Shown here one piece after another: positions 13,101-23,122 of a stretch of DNA of 64,000 bases. The translations under genes and the position numbers were made by a program. How positions within the stretch are numbered: position 1 is the first letter of the stretch; every line of letters starts with the position of its first letter. Source of the stretch: Morella rubra (lineage: Eukaryota > Streptophyta > Magnoliopsida > Fagales > Myricaceae); assembly GCA_003952965.2 (NCBI GenBank), contig CM025852.1, positions 22,954,942 to 23,018,941 of the forward strand, written 5' to 3'. Under the pieces are notes generated by a model. That model was not told the origin of the DNA. It saw only the letters and a list, made by a program, of their open reading frames with translations, and searched no databases.

Positions 13101-13707
13101 TGAGAAGAACAAAAGGAAAATAATAATGTCCTAGAAAATCTAACATTTTACTCCGTGAAGCCTTTCCAAAAGATAAGGGTAGGCGCCTTCGTACGAATCA
13201 AAACACCAACCATTTCTTTATACAGAACGATATAAGACACATTTGGGAAGAATTCGATGATCAAGTACTTACGAGTGAGCAACTTCCGTCGCCTTCCTCT
13301 TCCCAAATAGATAGCTCAGTAGAACACCTTCCATTCCTACATCAAACGATAACCATGGTCCATAGCTGTGTCACTCCCTCACAAACTTGTTTATACAAAA
13401 CACTCACACTACAAATATGCGTGTGTCTAAATGATTGGAAGGTTTGATGTAACTGAAGTGTGGGAAAGGTACCAGAAAGTGGAGAATCGTCGAGGACTTG
13501 ATTTTCAAGCGTTGAACAGGAAGAAGTGAGTCCACTTGGCTCAATCGGCCTCGCGCAGAAACAGAAGTTTCTTCTGGGGATACTTCGCGAAACGTTTCTT
13601 GAAGAGATAAACGTGAGTTTCTGCTTGAAGCCTATAATGGGTTTCGATATGGCACACGAACGTGAACAGAGTCTCAGCGATAAGTATACCATATCTTTCT
13701 CTCGCAC
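10181..13707 (-). CDS. YtqB/MnmM-type SAM-dependent methyltransferase, organelle-targeted
   Basis: Six exons on the minus strand join without a frame break: 13707-13473, 13336-13273, 12174-11982, 11355-11282, 11212-11057 and 10304-10181 (846 nt, 281 aa). Residues 1 to about 75 are Ser/Arg-rich with few acids ([21 protein letters not shown]), like a plastid or mitochondrial transit peptide. The core starts [21 protein letters not shown]; the SAM-binding loop is DATCGNG (114-120) and motif II is YAMDIQ (140-145). The rest, [17 protein letters not shown] and VYVGHPGG, then [10 protein letters not shown], is characteristic of the Pfam 'putative rRNA methylase' family. Known: Bacillus YtqB of this family has been reported as MnmM, which methylates 5-aminomethyl-2-thiouridine at the tRNA wobble position. 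A matching organellar tRNA role here is inference. The ATG could also be the second Met (residue 6). Confidence 0.9.
10599..10661. repeat. Perfect 25-bp inverted repeat in an intron
   Basis: Arms at 10599-10623 and 10637-10661 are exact reverse complements, separated by 13 bases that themselves contain CCAG..CTGG and can extend the stem. It lies in the last intron of the YtqB/MnmM-like gene. A transcript would form a strong hairpin. Confidence 0.9.
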
Positions 13708-15479
13708 ACAGGCGGTCTACTTGGACTGAGAATTTGAACCTGCAACTGCAAGGAGAAGTACGGAATCGATCTCTTGACAACATGCTTTTTTTCTTTTCTG
13801 GATATAATTAATTAAAATCACTTTTTAGTAATTGGACTGGACTCAGTTAAGCAAGAGCGGAAGCCCAAACTCTCTACATTTTACCTGGACTTCGAAATTT
13901 AACCCGGCCTTAGTGGGTTATGAGACAGTGGGCCTCAACACTTTCGAAAGCCCAAAACCCAACACCACCTTCCTCTCCACTACCTGATGGAGGACTACTC
14001 TCGCCGCCGGTACAAACCCCTAAATCGGCACGAGCGGATCGGCGTGCAGGTCTTATCTCTGTTTCATGGGGATTTAGCTGCACGTGCGCACGGAGTACCG
14101 CTGGAATTCGCGCATGCCCTCCGCAAGAAGCGTTCAAATACGAGGAAAAAGTCGAGAGCAATCTCAAAATTTACTTCCAACACGAAGACATCTTTCACCT
14201 GATTGGAGAACAGTCCGAAGAACATAAAGAGCCTCTCTACCGGAAGGCCAGTCTCCTGAGAGGAAGGCGAAATTGGTCGCCATCAAAGCAAACTTGGAGT
14301 TCCTGAAAACCATCGTCTTCGAATGGTTGATCCTGTGAACTTAGAAATGAATTACGTACTTAACTAGCTACATATATATATTCCAAGATTAATTGCTGCA
14401 TTTTAGTCTTCAACATAACTTTTTACTCGAATCCTAACCTCCCGTCACCCTTTTCTCCGCTGAATTCCAAGATTCATCGCCAACAACGTCCTTAGTAGTT
14501 AGCAATCTACATCAAAGGCATTTTCAAAACAGTCTCTCCGTCGAAGGTCTATAACTTATTTAGCTCCAGTTCGTTTTCATTTTCAAACTTTTTTTTTAGA
14601 GCGGAGGGAGAGCTCATGTTTAATTGCAGAAAATTATTTCCGTCTCCTGCCACAAATCTAAACCAAAGAGTATAGAGATGGAAGATAGCGTCACCAACCG
14701 TGCTGCACTTAAGTCATTGGAAGAAGAGATTATTCTAGCAAGAATCTGAGAGTAAGATTGAATTGCCAAGAAAATAACAAATATACTAAAAGTTCGACAA
14801 TTATGCTCATTTTTTAAACTATTTTTTGACATGAACATAAATTTATAGAGCATGACATAATTGGAAATAAGATAGACTCCACATTCGTCAAAGACATGGC
14901 CAGACAAAATCATACCGAAGGAAAGAAAGATCCTACAAGTTCTAGGATATTCCGGATTAAAGGGAAGCTTTGAAGACGTTGATGACGCTGCTGAATACCA
15001 ATCGTGCTATTTGGTGGAACCTGAGAAATTTGGGAAGTTAGGTTCGTAGTAGGTCGCCAAGAAGAAATTTGGGAATTTAGGTTCTTTTATCATGCAAGAG
15101 GGGCAGGGGGAAATTAGAACTTGCAAACGTGGCAGACTGTGATGACTTGTGGGGTGTTAATATGATATTTTAACACGTGTCGCGATTTGAAGGGATGGTG
15201 ACCTGGATTAATAAGTCATGTTGGTGTTCTCTGTCACAGAGAAGTCTGAGTTGACAGAAAGTCTTAAAAAAAAATGAAGATAGAGCCTAGGGACCTCTGT
15301 AAAACGAATGAAAGCCCGAGACTAGTTTGAAAAAGGTTCAAACCCCAAGGACTGACAGTTACATTAAGCCTTCTTATTATTCTTGTACAAACATAACAAA
15401 CGGTAAAGTAGTAGTATTTTGAGTGTGGTTTTTTTAACTTCAGCAAGTGCGATATATGTAGTCGAGGAGCTTAAGAAGA
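13708..15479. other. Intergenic region with an unassigned, frame-broken ORF pair near 14 kb
   Basis: At 13987 (plus) a frame opens as MEDYSRRRYKPLNRHERIG and runs 71 codons. An overlapping frame (13920-14306) carries a hydrophilic stretch (KYEEKVESNLKIYFQHEDIF, then HLIGEQSEEHKEPLYRK). Read together they look like one protein broken by a frameshift near 14.14 kb, but I recognise no family. A short frame at 14678 (MEDSVTNRAALKSLEEEI) ends after 23 codons. These could be relics of an old gene or chance. The remainder is AT-rich and holds the end of the methyltransferase 5' flank and the patellin 3' flank. Confidence 0.35.
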
Positions 15480-18400
15480 TCAGGAGCTGTTCTTGATCTT
15501 GTATCGGTAGAGAACACGCTTTTTCTTGAACGATAAATTCTCAACTACAAGCACGACTTTTCCTGGTTCTTTGTTCTTGAAAGAGTTGCGAACCGGACCC
15601 TCCTGCCCACCCATCTTCCTTTCCCTTTGAACAATAATGGTATATGATTCCTCTTGGCTTGGTACGAATTCCTCCTTGTAGTTCACTTCCCAACCCGAGA
15701 CATAAAGGTCCCAGATCAAAGTAATTCCAGCCTGTTAACATGAAGAAGAACGCATTTTTCTGTTAGACCGCTAGGAAATCGCTTGCTATAAGAGTTTTAC
15801 AGTCTATTAAAAGACAACCAAGCTGTTTCTGGTGTTTTGTCCAACTTGAGCCGAAGCAAGATCATGTGGAATTGAGATCCATTAGTAATTATTTATATAT
15901 TTCATACTTGATGAGCAGAAAAGAGAAGCAAAGGAATACGAAAGGCCAGGCAGCATATATAATTCACACGAGCTTGGAGAATCTCTCTGCGTACCTCTAG
16001 TACAGGTATCTCAACATTTTCTGTTGATCCTGCCTTGACAAGAACTTCCATGACAGCATGTTCATTCAAGAACTCTGAATCATTTTCCCGCTTAAGGCCT
16101 CCACAACGGACAGGAATTTCCTCCGCAGGAATGTACCTGCATTAATGATGCTTTTAGTTATAATTAAGTTAGTTCCAGTGGTTTCAGTAGACCACTTGCA
16201 AGCACAGAGGCAAAGAGAAGTTTGAGAGTTCTCACTTGAGCAAGGTTTCTGTAACCCTGGCAGGACGTGCAAACACAAATTTACTTCTGGTCCTTTGGGT
16301 TAAGAAGGGTGATAGAAGAGCTGTAAAAGCATAAAACCAGAAAGGGACATTGATGAAGATCTGCAGCAAATACATGTGGTAAACCATCAATGGCATCCTA
16401 GAATAAGATAAAATAGGCAGTTTCAGACTAGCTAGTAAAAAGATTAGTCAAATACATCCTTTAAGTTATCCGGCCCAGATGGGACTTGCAGGGTAAAATA
16501 GGGGGCCGAACTTTAATGGTTCATTGGAAGTAGAACACTCCAAGTGAAAAATTCAGGGCAAGATTTTACAAAACGTGTATATTGATCTCATTTCTATTTA
16601 GGTTAAGATACTCTCCTATTTTCTAACTGAATTAGATGATCCAATTTAGAAAAAAAGATACTTTATACAATATTAGATATTAATTGTAAGGTTACCTTGC
16701 CCAAGAATTAATAAACATTTAACAATAGTGTAGGATCCACATGCTACATTTATTTCTTTCCAAATTGAATCATCAAATTAGAGAGAATCTTGATTCGCTA
16801 CTATAAAGAAAAAAAAATTGCCGCTGAATTTGTGTTTAGGCAAAGCCCCGGCTTTGAACATGGGTTAACATGGCGCCATGGGGGAGGGTAGGGCAGACAG
16901 AGCTTGATTTTTCATGCCCTGGGGAAATCTAGATATTCGCTACTGCAGTGATCATGAACTAGGTGAAAGGAACAAAAGAAAACAAAAATATTACAAAGAT
17001 TTTACGATAAACAAAATTTTGGAGAAAAGCATGCGGATTAATTATCTTTCTAGGTTCTTCACAGAAATTTTAGTTCAAGATATTCTAAACCATGGATTTA
17101 AGCAGCTGCAACCTGGAGAAGACTAATGGGTGTAAAGTACTTCATGACCTTACATTTTTTGCAACAATTTCAGGATAGTTGTCCGGGGAGAGCCCAATAG
17201 CCAATTGTCTTATCGCCATCCGAAGCTCCTTCTTTGAGGGACCTGGAGTGTCTCTAACATCACTGATTTGCAGCAATGAGGAGACACCACCAGGCTTGAA
17301 GTCAAGCTTTTGAATTCCCTTCTCCATCATCTGAACCCTCCACCGCAAAAATGTTTCTCTCTTCTCTTCGGTCCCGAGTATCTTGTTATATATCTCATTA
17401 TCCCCAAGCAACTCAAAATTGTTGTAGCATACGGGGCGACCTTGGCAGTCCAGTCCATTTATGTAACCCATCGACTGAAGATCGGCATCAAATTTCTCTT
17501 CCAAGATCGAATCTATATTGTTTTCCCTCCTCCAGTGAAGGGTATTTCTTAACATTTCGAAAGCATCATTGACCTTGAACTCTTTAGCCCTCAAAAACTT
17601 CATTAGTATTACGTCAGTGGCATTGTCTCCTTTACTAGGCAGTAATGGTACCCCCCAGAGGGCAATATCCTTATCTACGTTGACCTTTTCTTTCTCAAGA
17701 GTCACATCGGTGCTCTCCTTTGCAGTTTCTTCTGTGAGATTCTTCTTTTCGTCAATATCTTGCTTGGACTGATCTTTGCCCTGTTTGTCGTCTTTCTTTT
17801 CGGCCTTTTCTTCTGCTTTCCCCTCGTTCACCAACTTTCCATCCTGTTCTGTACTTTCTTCTTTTTGGCCTACCACTTTACTCTCTTTCTCCAATATTGA
17901 TTTTGCAATTGCTTCTAAATGCATTCGCTCCTTGTTAGATTTGAACAAATCATTGTCATGAATCGCTTTCTCAACTTTCACTTTCAGCTCGGCCAGTGCT
18001 TTCTTCTCATATTCTTGCCAATCAGAAGGGAAATTGCTATCCTCTGTAGATGATAAACTGTTCTCAATTGTCGGTGTTGAAACTTCCCTTCTTTCAGCTT
18101 CATCTTTCTTCTCGTGATCCGTTGTCTCGTTGACATTGTTTCTATCCTCATCAGTCACTACCACCTTCCAACGGATAACTTCTTCTATCTTCGCTTTCAG
18201 CTTGGCCAATGCCTTCTTCTCACGCTCTTTCAAATGCGAGAGGAATTTTATTTCTTCCCTGGCCGAATAATTATTCCGAACAACAGTAGATGGTGAAACA
18301 TCCCTTCTCTCAGCTTCAGCACTCTCCTCCTGATCCTTCTCCACAATATTCTTCCCCAAAATCTCAGCTACATTCTTTCCACTATGATCAGTTACCACCC

Positions 18401-18569
18401 TTTGATCTTTCTCATGCACATGATCCTCTTTATTTGCCTCTCCATTCTCTTCTTCATCTTCTACAATATTTTTCAATCTGACATCTTTATTCTTCCCATC
18501 CTTAGATGGCTTTTGCTCTTGTTTCATATGATCAGAATCGGTTTTCTCCATTTCTGAAGTTTCCATCAT
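15480..18569 (-). CDS. Patellin (Sec14-GOLD phosphoinositide-binding protein)
   Basis: Four minus-strand exons join in frame: 18569-17154, 16360-16236, 16136-15995 and 15731-15480 (1935 nt, 644 aa). Residues 1 to about 310 are a Lys/Glu-rich acidic region. A Sec14/CRAL-TRIO module follows: LWGVPLLPSKGD, LMKFLRAKEFKV, GRPVCYNNFELLG, DNYPEIVAKN, then FINVPFWFYAF, LSPFLTQRT and SKFVFARPA. The C-terminus is a GOLD domain (ITLIWDLYVSGWEVNYKEEF to KKRVLYRYKIKN). Known: patellins are plant peripheral membrane proteins that bind phosphoinositides and act at the cell plate, plasma membrane and in auxin-linked trafficking. The length is within the family range (about 400-680 aa). The N-terminal region holds two copies of the patellin EKKAL helix. 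ATG-ATG at the start leaves a one-codon ambiguity. The gene is divergent from the bHLH gene on its 5' side. Confidence 0.95.
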
Positions 18570-19948
18570 CGAATTAGTTGTAAATATCTCACGTAAAAGA
18601 GAAAAGAAGAAGAAAGCTCTTCAAATATATGGGAAAGGAGACTGAAAAGCCTAAGAAAAAGAAAGAAAGAAAGAAAGCGCATGGAAGAACACAGACCTTA
18701 CGCCTCTCCCCACTTTCTCTCCTACTTTTTCTCCGTTCTTTGTTTGGTGGGGAGATAGAAACCGACAGACACAGAGATAGTGAGAGAGAATTACCGGCCT
18801 GCATGCATGTCAATGGTCATATTTAAGAGTTTGAAAAAATCATCGAAATTGCTGGTACTTTCTAGTTTTCTTTAGACTCGATCGGTATATATTCGGTAAC
18901 ATGGCCTTGCACGTGTACAGATGGAGATTACTGATTCAGATTAGACTGGTATAAGTTATATTTGCCACAGAGATTGGACAAAGAAGATCAGGCTGGATGA
19001 TATATATTTGATCGAAGGAGATTATCAGATCGGTGTTAATATTCCTTTGACATGTGATCCTCACCAAGAAGAATAATCGTACTAAAAATTAGGAAATCTT
19101 ATAAAATTAGAGAGAAACAATAAACAAGGTCATTTTATATTTTGGTTCCTCATTTGACATGATCTAAACCTCACAAAGTAGTAAAAGTTAGCTCGCGGGG
19201 AACTGGAGGGAAAGAAGACTGCGGAGTACATTAAGAGAATTTAGGTTTTGACGAACACCATGTCCCTAGCTACCCGTACAGAAAAAACAAGGAGTTCTTC
19301 CAGACTTGAAGATAACGTTGTGCACAAACATGGCGGGACACACGTATACTATGTTGACCATTTCCACACAAAGAAGAGAAATATGGACAAATCACAATTA
19401 AGCCATTAGCATGGTAAAAAAAATTTGTAAATCTTATTCATAATGGGTCTGTATATATCATTATCCTATTTTTTTTTTGATATGTCATTATCCTACTTTA
19501 TAATATTGTAGCGGTTATTGATCAGTTTTCTGTATACCCAGGATTATATAACATATATGATCGATAGCGATTGATATGAGATTTCTATAGTAGAAAAAAC
19601 GGACGTTGTCGTCTAAATATTGGATCGTTAAAAAAAAATGAAAAAAGAAATAAAAAAAGTGCATGTTGAAAATGTTAAATAAAAAATAATGTTACGGAAA
19701 TTGAATAATTACATAACTGAATTAATATTTAATCTAAGGTCAGGGAGCTTTATTAAAATTAAAAGTATTAAGGAAAATTCTTAAAAAAAAGAAAGAAGAA
19801 AGAAGAAAGCTTTAGGCTGCCATTGCCTCCCCCCAAGCTGAAAAGCAAGCCCAGTAACGGTTTTCCATTAAGCAAAGGCCTAGCTTTCCTCGCAAGTCGT
19901 TAACTGCTCCAAGCCTCCACTCCCGGATTTATCTCAACCCACAAACCG

Positions 19949-20001
<53 letters not shown>

Positions 20002-20477
20002 TTAAGAGTACACTGAGGCAGTGAGGATAATGGCAGTTTATATGGTTTTGTATAAGTAAAGGTCGTCTGAGGTCTGGTTCTGTCTACTTCAACAAACAAC
20101 GGATTCTTGATTGGACAGCGTCTTTTCACCAGGTCTCTCTCTCTCTCTCTCGGATTCTATTTCTGCACTTAATATCTGCATGGAGCATGCTTCGTGTTTA
20201 TTTTTTTCTCTATCAAATTTTTGATAATATACTGCCCCAGTAGGATTATGTACGATGCAGCTGTTCATGCTACCTTTTTACTTCTGTTTTTTGTGCCGAC
20301 ACTTCAGTTTTAGCTAGTCTCTAAAACTGCTAAACCTGCTAAAAAGCATTTAGCTAGTTGGAGAGGAACAAACAATAATTTGGTATGCGTCAGTTTGATG
20401 CTTTAACTAAGGTTGTGGTCGCCGTGTAAATGATTACGCATTATGTCTCTTCTCCAGGGCTTTAATTACCTGCAGCC
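18570..20477. promoter_or_regulatory. Shared divergent upstream region of patellin and bHLH genes
   Basis: About 1.9 kb separate the patellin ATG (minus) and the bHLH ATG (plus). The patellin side has GA/AAAG-rich leader sequence. The bHLH side has a long (CT)n tract at 19955-19989 running into (CA)n at 19988-20000, and a second (CT)n at 20133-20150. A leader intron of the bHLH gene is possible: a weak donor after CACCAG near 20133 and a good acceptor TCTTCTCCAG ending near 20458. No protein-coding gene is supported. Confidence 0.5.
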
Positions 20478-22252
20478 ATGGCCTTGACTACATACTCCAA
20501 GTTGGGAGCACTACAAAACCTGAACTCAGAAATGAGTAATTTCCAGCAAGCAGAGCTAGCAGGAGAGCTCCTCAGCTATGCCGACAATTTTGATCTCCCA
20601 AACACCTTGCTTCAACCACTGTATGATCCCGAGGGTTTCCTCCACCCTGAAGATTACAGCCATCTTCTGCCATACTTCTCTGCTTGTGATCCTCTCATCT
20701 CTCTCTCTGAAGTTTTAACAACTCAACTAGATTTTGATCCCTGCTTATACCCAAAACGCCAAAGATGCTACGAGAATGAATATTGCTCGGATTTTGCACC
20801 AACTTTCGTTGACGGGCTTATTCCAAATTCTTGTTCCGTGCCCGCGTTTTTACCTGACGGCCTCTTCTCCCCAATGCCTGAGTATTGTTGTCCACAGGTT
20901 GATTGCACCCAAAATGTTGAGTGTTTAAAGAAAACTGATGAAAGAGTTGTGTCGGCCCAGAGCATTGCTGCTCGGGAAAGGAGAAGGAAGATCACTGAGA
21001 AGACTCAAGAGCTAGGGAAGATGATCCCTGGGGGCACTAAAATGAACACAGCTGAGATGCTCGACGCTGCTTCCAAGTACGTGAAGTACATGCAGGCCCA
21101 AGTTGGGATTCTCGAACTCATGGGGTCATTCCAGGTTTGTGGTTTTGATTTGGAATTTTGGTGGCTATCTAGTTTGAGTTCACAATCATGATGGTCATAG
21201 TCTAGGACTCTTCACTTTTTGAAACAACTTTTTAACTGAAAGTTTTCTTCTTTCGCTTAGAAAAAGAAAGTTTTCTTCTTGCCATATTCCATCTATTTTC
21301 GAATTTGCACGTATATAGAATAGCTAGCTAGCTAGTTTTTATGAAAATGAATGCACGGCCAAGTTCTAACACTTTTCTCATTCAACTCTCTTTTAGCGCC
21401 GTAACTTCTTGTTATAAGTTTATTTATTTGTCATATATGAAGATTGCGGCTAATTTGGCTCGGGTCTTTAGGCTTGAAATGAACCCTCGTAATTGATCAT
21501 GAAGTTTAGAAGTACAGGGAAATTGCTCTCGGCAAGGAAATGGCCTATTCTCACCTTAGAATTAGTGACGATTACAACAGTGGGTTCGAACCACTGTCAT
21601 TTGGGAGGCCCTCTGCCATGTGGCTATGGCCGGGCTTAAGTGGGCTGGGGCCAATAACACCAATCTCTGTAAGATCTAAGAACTGTTCGAGAGAGAGAGA
21701 GAGAGAGAGAGAGTTCAGGAGACAGTTAAAGAAAGCAGGTGAGAAACGTAAGGAAGTTAAGCGATAAATGCGCGAGACTTTAGGAGAGAGTTGAAAAACG
21801 TGCGACAAAGGATGAAGGGGAGGGGATGTGGCATTTTCCCCTCATATTTCTCCTCGACACGTGATTGCCACTGTTGGCAGATCAGATGGCAATCCCAATC
21901 AGAATAGTCCGACCAGATTCGTTATTCATATGCTTTTTTCTTTTTTGGTTTGTGGTAATAATTATAACCAGTATATAAATAGTATGGATTATATATATAG
22001 TATAGTATAGTATGTAGATATCAGACAAATATGGGGAAATGATTTTTCTCTGTGCAGGAAACCTGTGAGGCAACTCCCACGAAAGAATTGCAAATCATCC
22101 TCGCATCTCCAGCGGTTCAAGAGAAGCTATATTTGGAGGAGAAGTGCTTGGTCCCAAAGGAGCTTGCCCAAATGTTGGCAAAACATCGTGACATCCAATC
22201 TGAGCCTTCAATTTCTAAAGTGCTCAATCAGGTGGTCACATCAGAGAATTAA
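20478..22252 (+). CDS. Atypical bHLH transcription factor, bHLH52/53-like
   Basis: Two exons, 20478-21134 and 22058-22252, join in phase 0 (852 nt, 283 aa). The bHLH domain covers about residues 160-215: SIAARERRRKITEKTQELGK, loop IPGGTKMNTAEML, helix 2 DAASKYVKYMQAQVGILELM. The C-terminal exon (ETCEATPTKELQIILASPAV onward) is also conserved in this clade. The basic region has Gln161 where typical members have His and Ala165 where E-box binders have Glu, although Arg166, Arg168 and Arg169 are kept. Known: loss of that Glu predicts weak or no E-box recognition, so such proteins tend to work as dimer partners or bind other sites. The 923-nt intron holds a (GA)n tract at 21692-21713. The orthologue is inferred from motif similarity, not proved. 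Confidence 0.9.
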
Positions 22253-23122
22253 CAAGGCTGCATTGTGAGCAGAATATCTTCCTTCCCCTACGTTTTAGTT
22301 GTAGGCGTGTCTCCATTGATTTTCTCGCAAGTGTTTGCCCACTTGCCTTGTAATGTTAGCGTTTCTTCTTTGATTAAAAAAAAAAAAAAAAACTAACGTA
22401 CTACTTTATAAATTTTTTGTACCTAGAAAGTTTCTGATCCCCCAAATCGCTGCAGAACACATCTTTATTCGGCAGGGAAACGATAACGTTTTCCAAGACA
22501 AAAAAAAAACACCACAACAAAAAACAAAGAAAACCCAAACCCTTCGGGTAGAAGAGAGAGATCAAACATCAGATTCCTGTAACTTCACTACCTCTTCTTA
22601 GCAACCAAAAAGTGATTAACCATGGGGCTCTTGATATAGTGCACCCGTCATCAAGATGTCCGACATTGCAATTTGGCAGAAACTCGTTGGAGACATCAAG
22701 TTATTACAAGCTCTAATGAAACATTTATGACCTTTTTCCAGTATGAAAATCCATGAAGCCAAATAAACGAGATGGGGGGGGGAGGTCAAGTGCTAGATTC
22801 AAGGGCAGTCAAGTTGGTGGAATTAATCTCTCCATTACCAGCTGGATTTGCAAAAGAAAATCATGGCGCTGATTATTTATTTTTAAGATAAACAAAATGT
22901 GACACCTTACATCCCACCCCAATGTTCCTCTTCCACCACTTACATAGCGAAATTACATTTCCGAATTCAACATCCCTAGATCAGATTTTAAAGAGAGACA
23001 AAACTGACATTTGATAATTATGACAAAACATTCGATGGTTTTTGGCTGTTGTAACCTTTTTCATCACAATCTGAGTATGAGAAACCTGGTGTTGTGCTTA
23101 GTGCTGGAAGCTTTCACTAATG
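22253..23122. other. Convergent intergenic gap between bHLH and STR1
   Basis: Holds the 3' flanks of two convergent genes. There is an A-rich tract near 22376-22391 after the bHLH stop, a G run at 22774-22783 and no coding signal. Confidence 0.5.

Noticed and set aside
14678..14749. Short frame MEDSVTNRAALKSLEEEI as a glycosyltransferase-like fragment
   Set aside because: Only 23 codons, ended by a stop, and the resemblance is too weak to name a family.
21572..21808. GGTTCGAACC palindrome in the bHLH intron as a tRNA or SINE B box
   Set aside because: The palindrome alone is too short, no A box is found at the right distance, and no cloverleaf forms.
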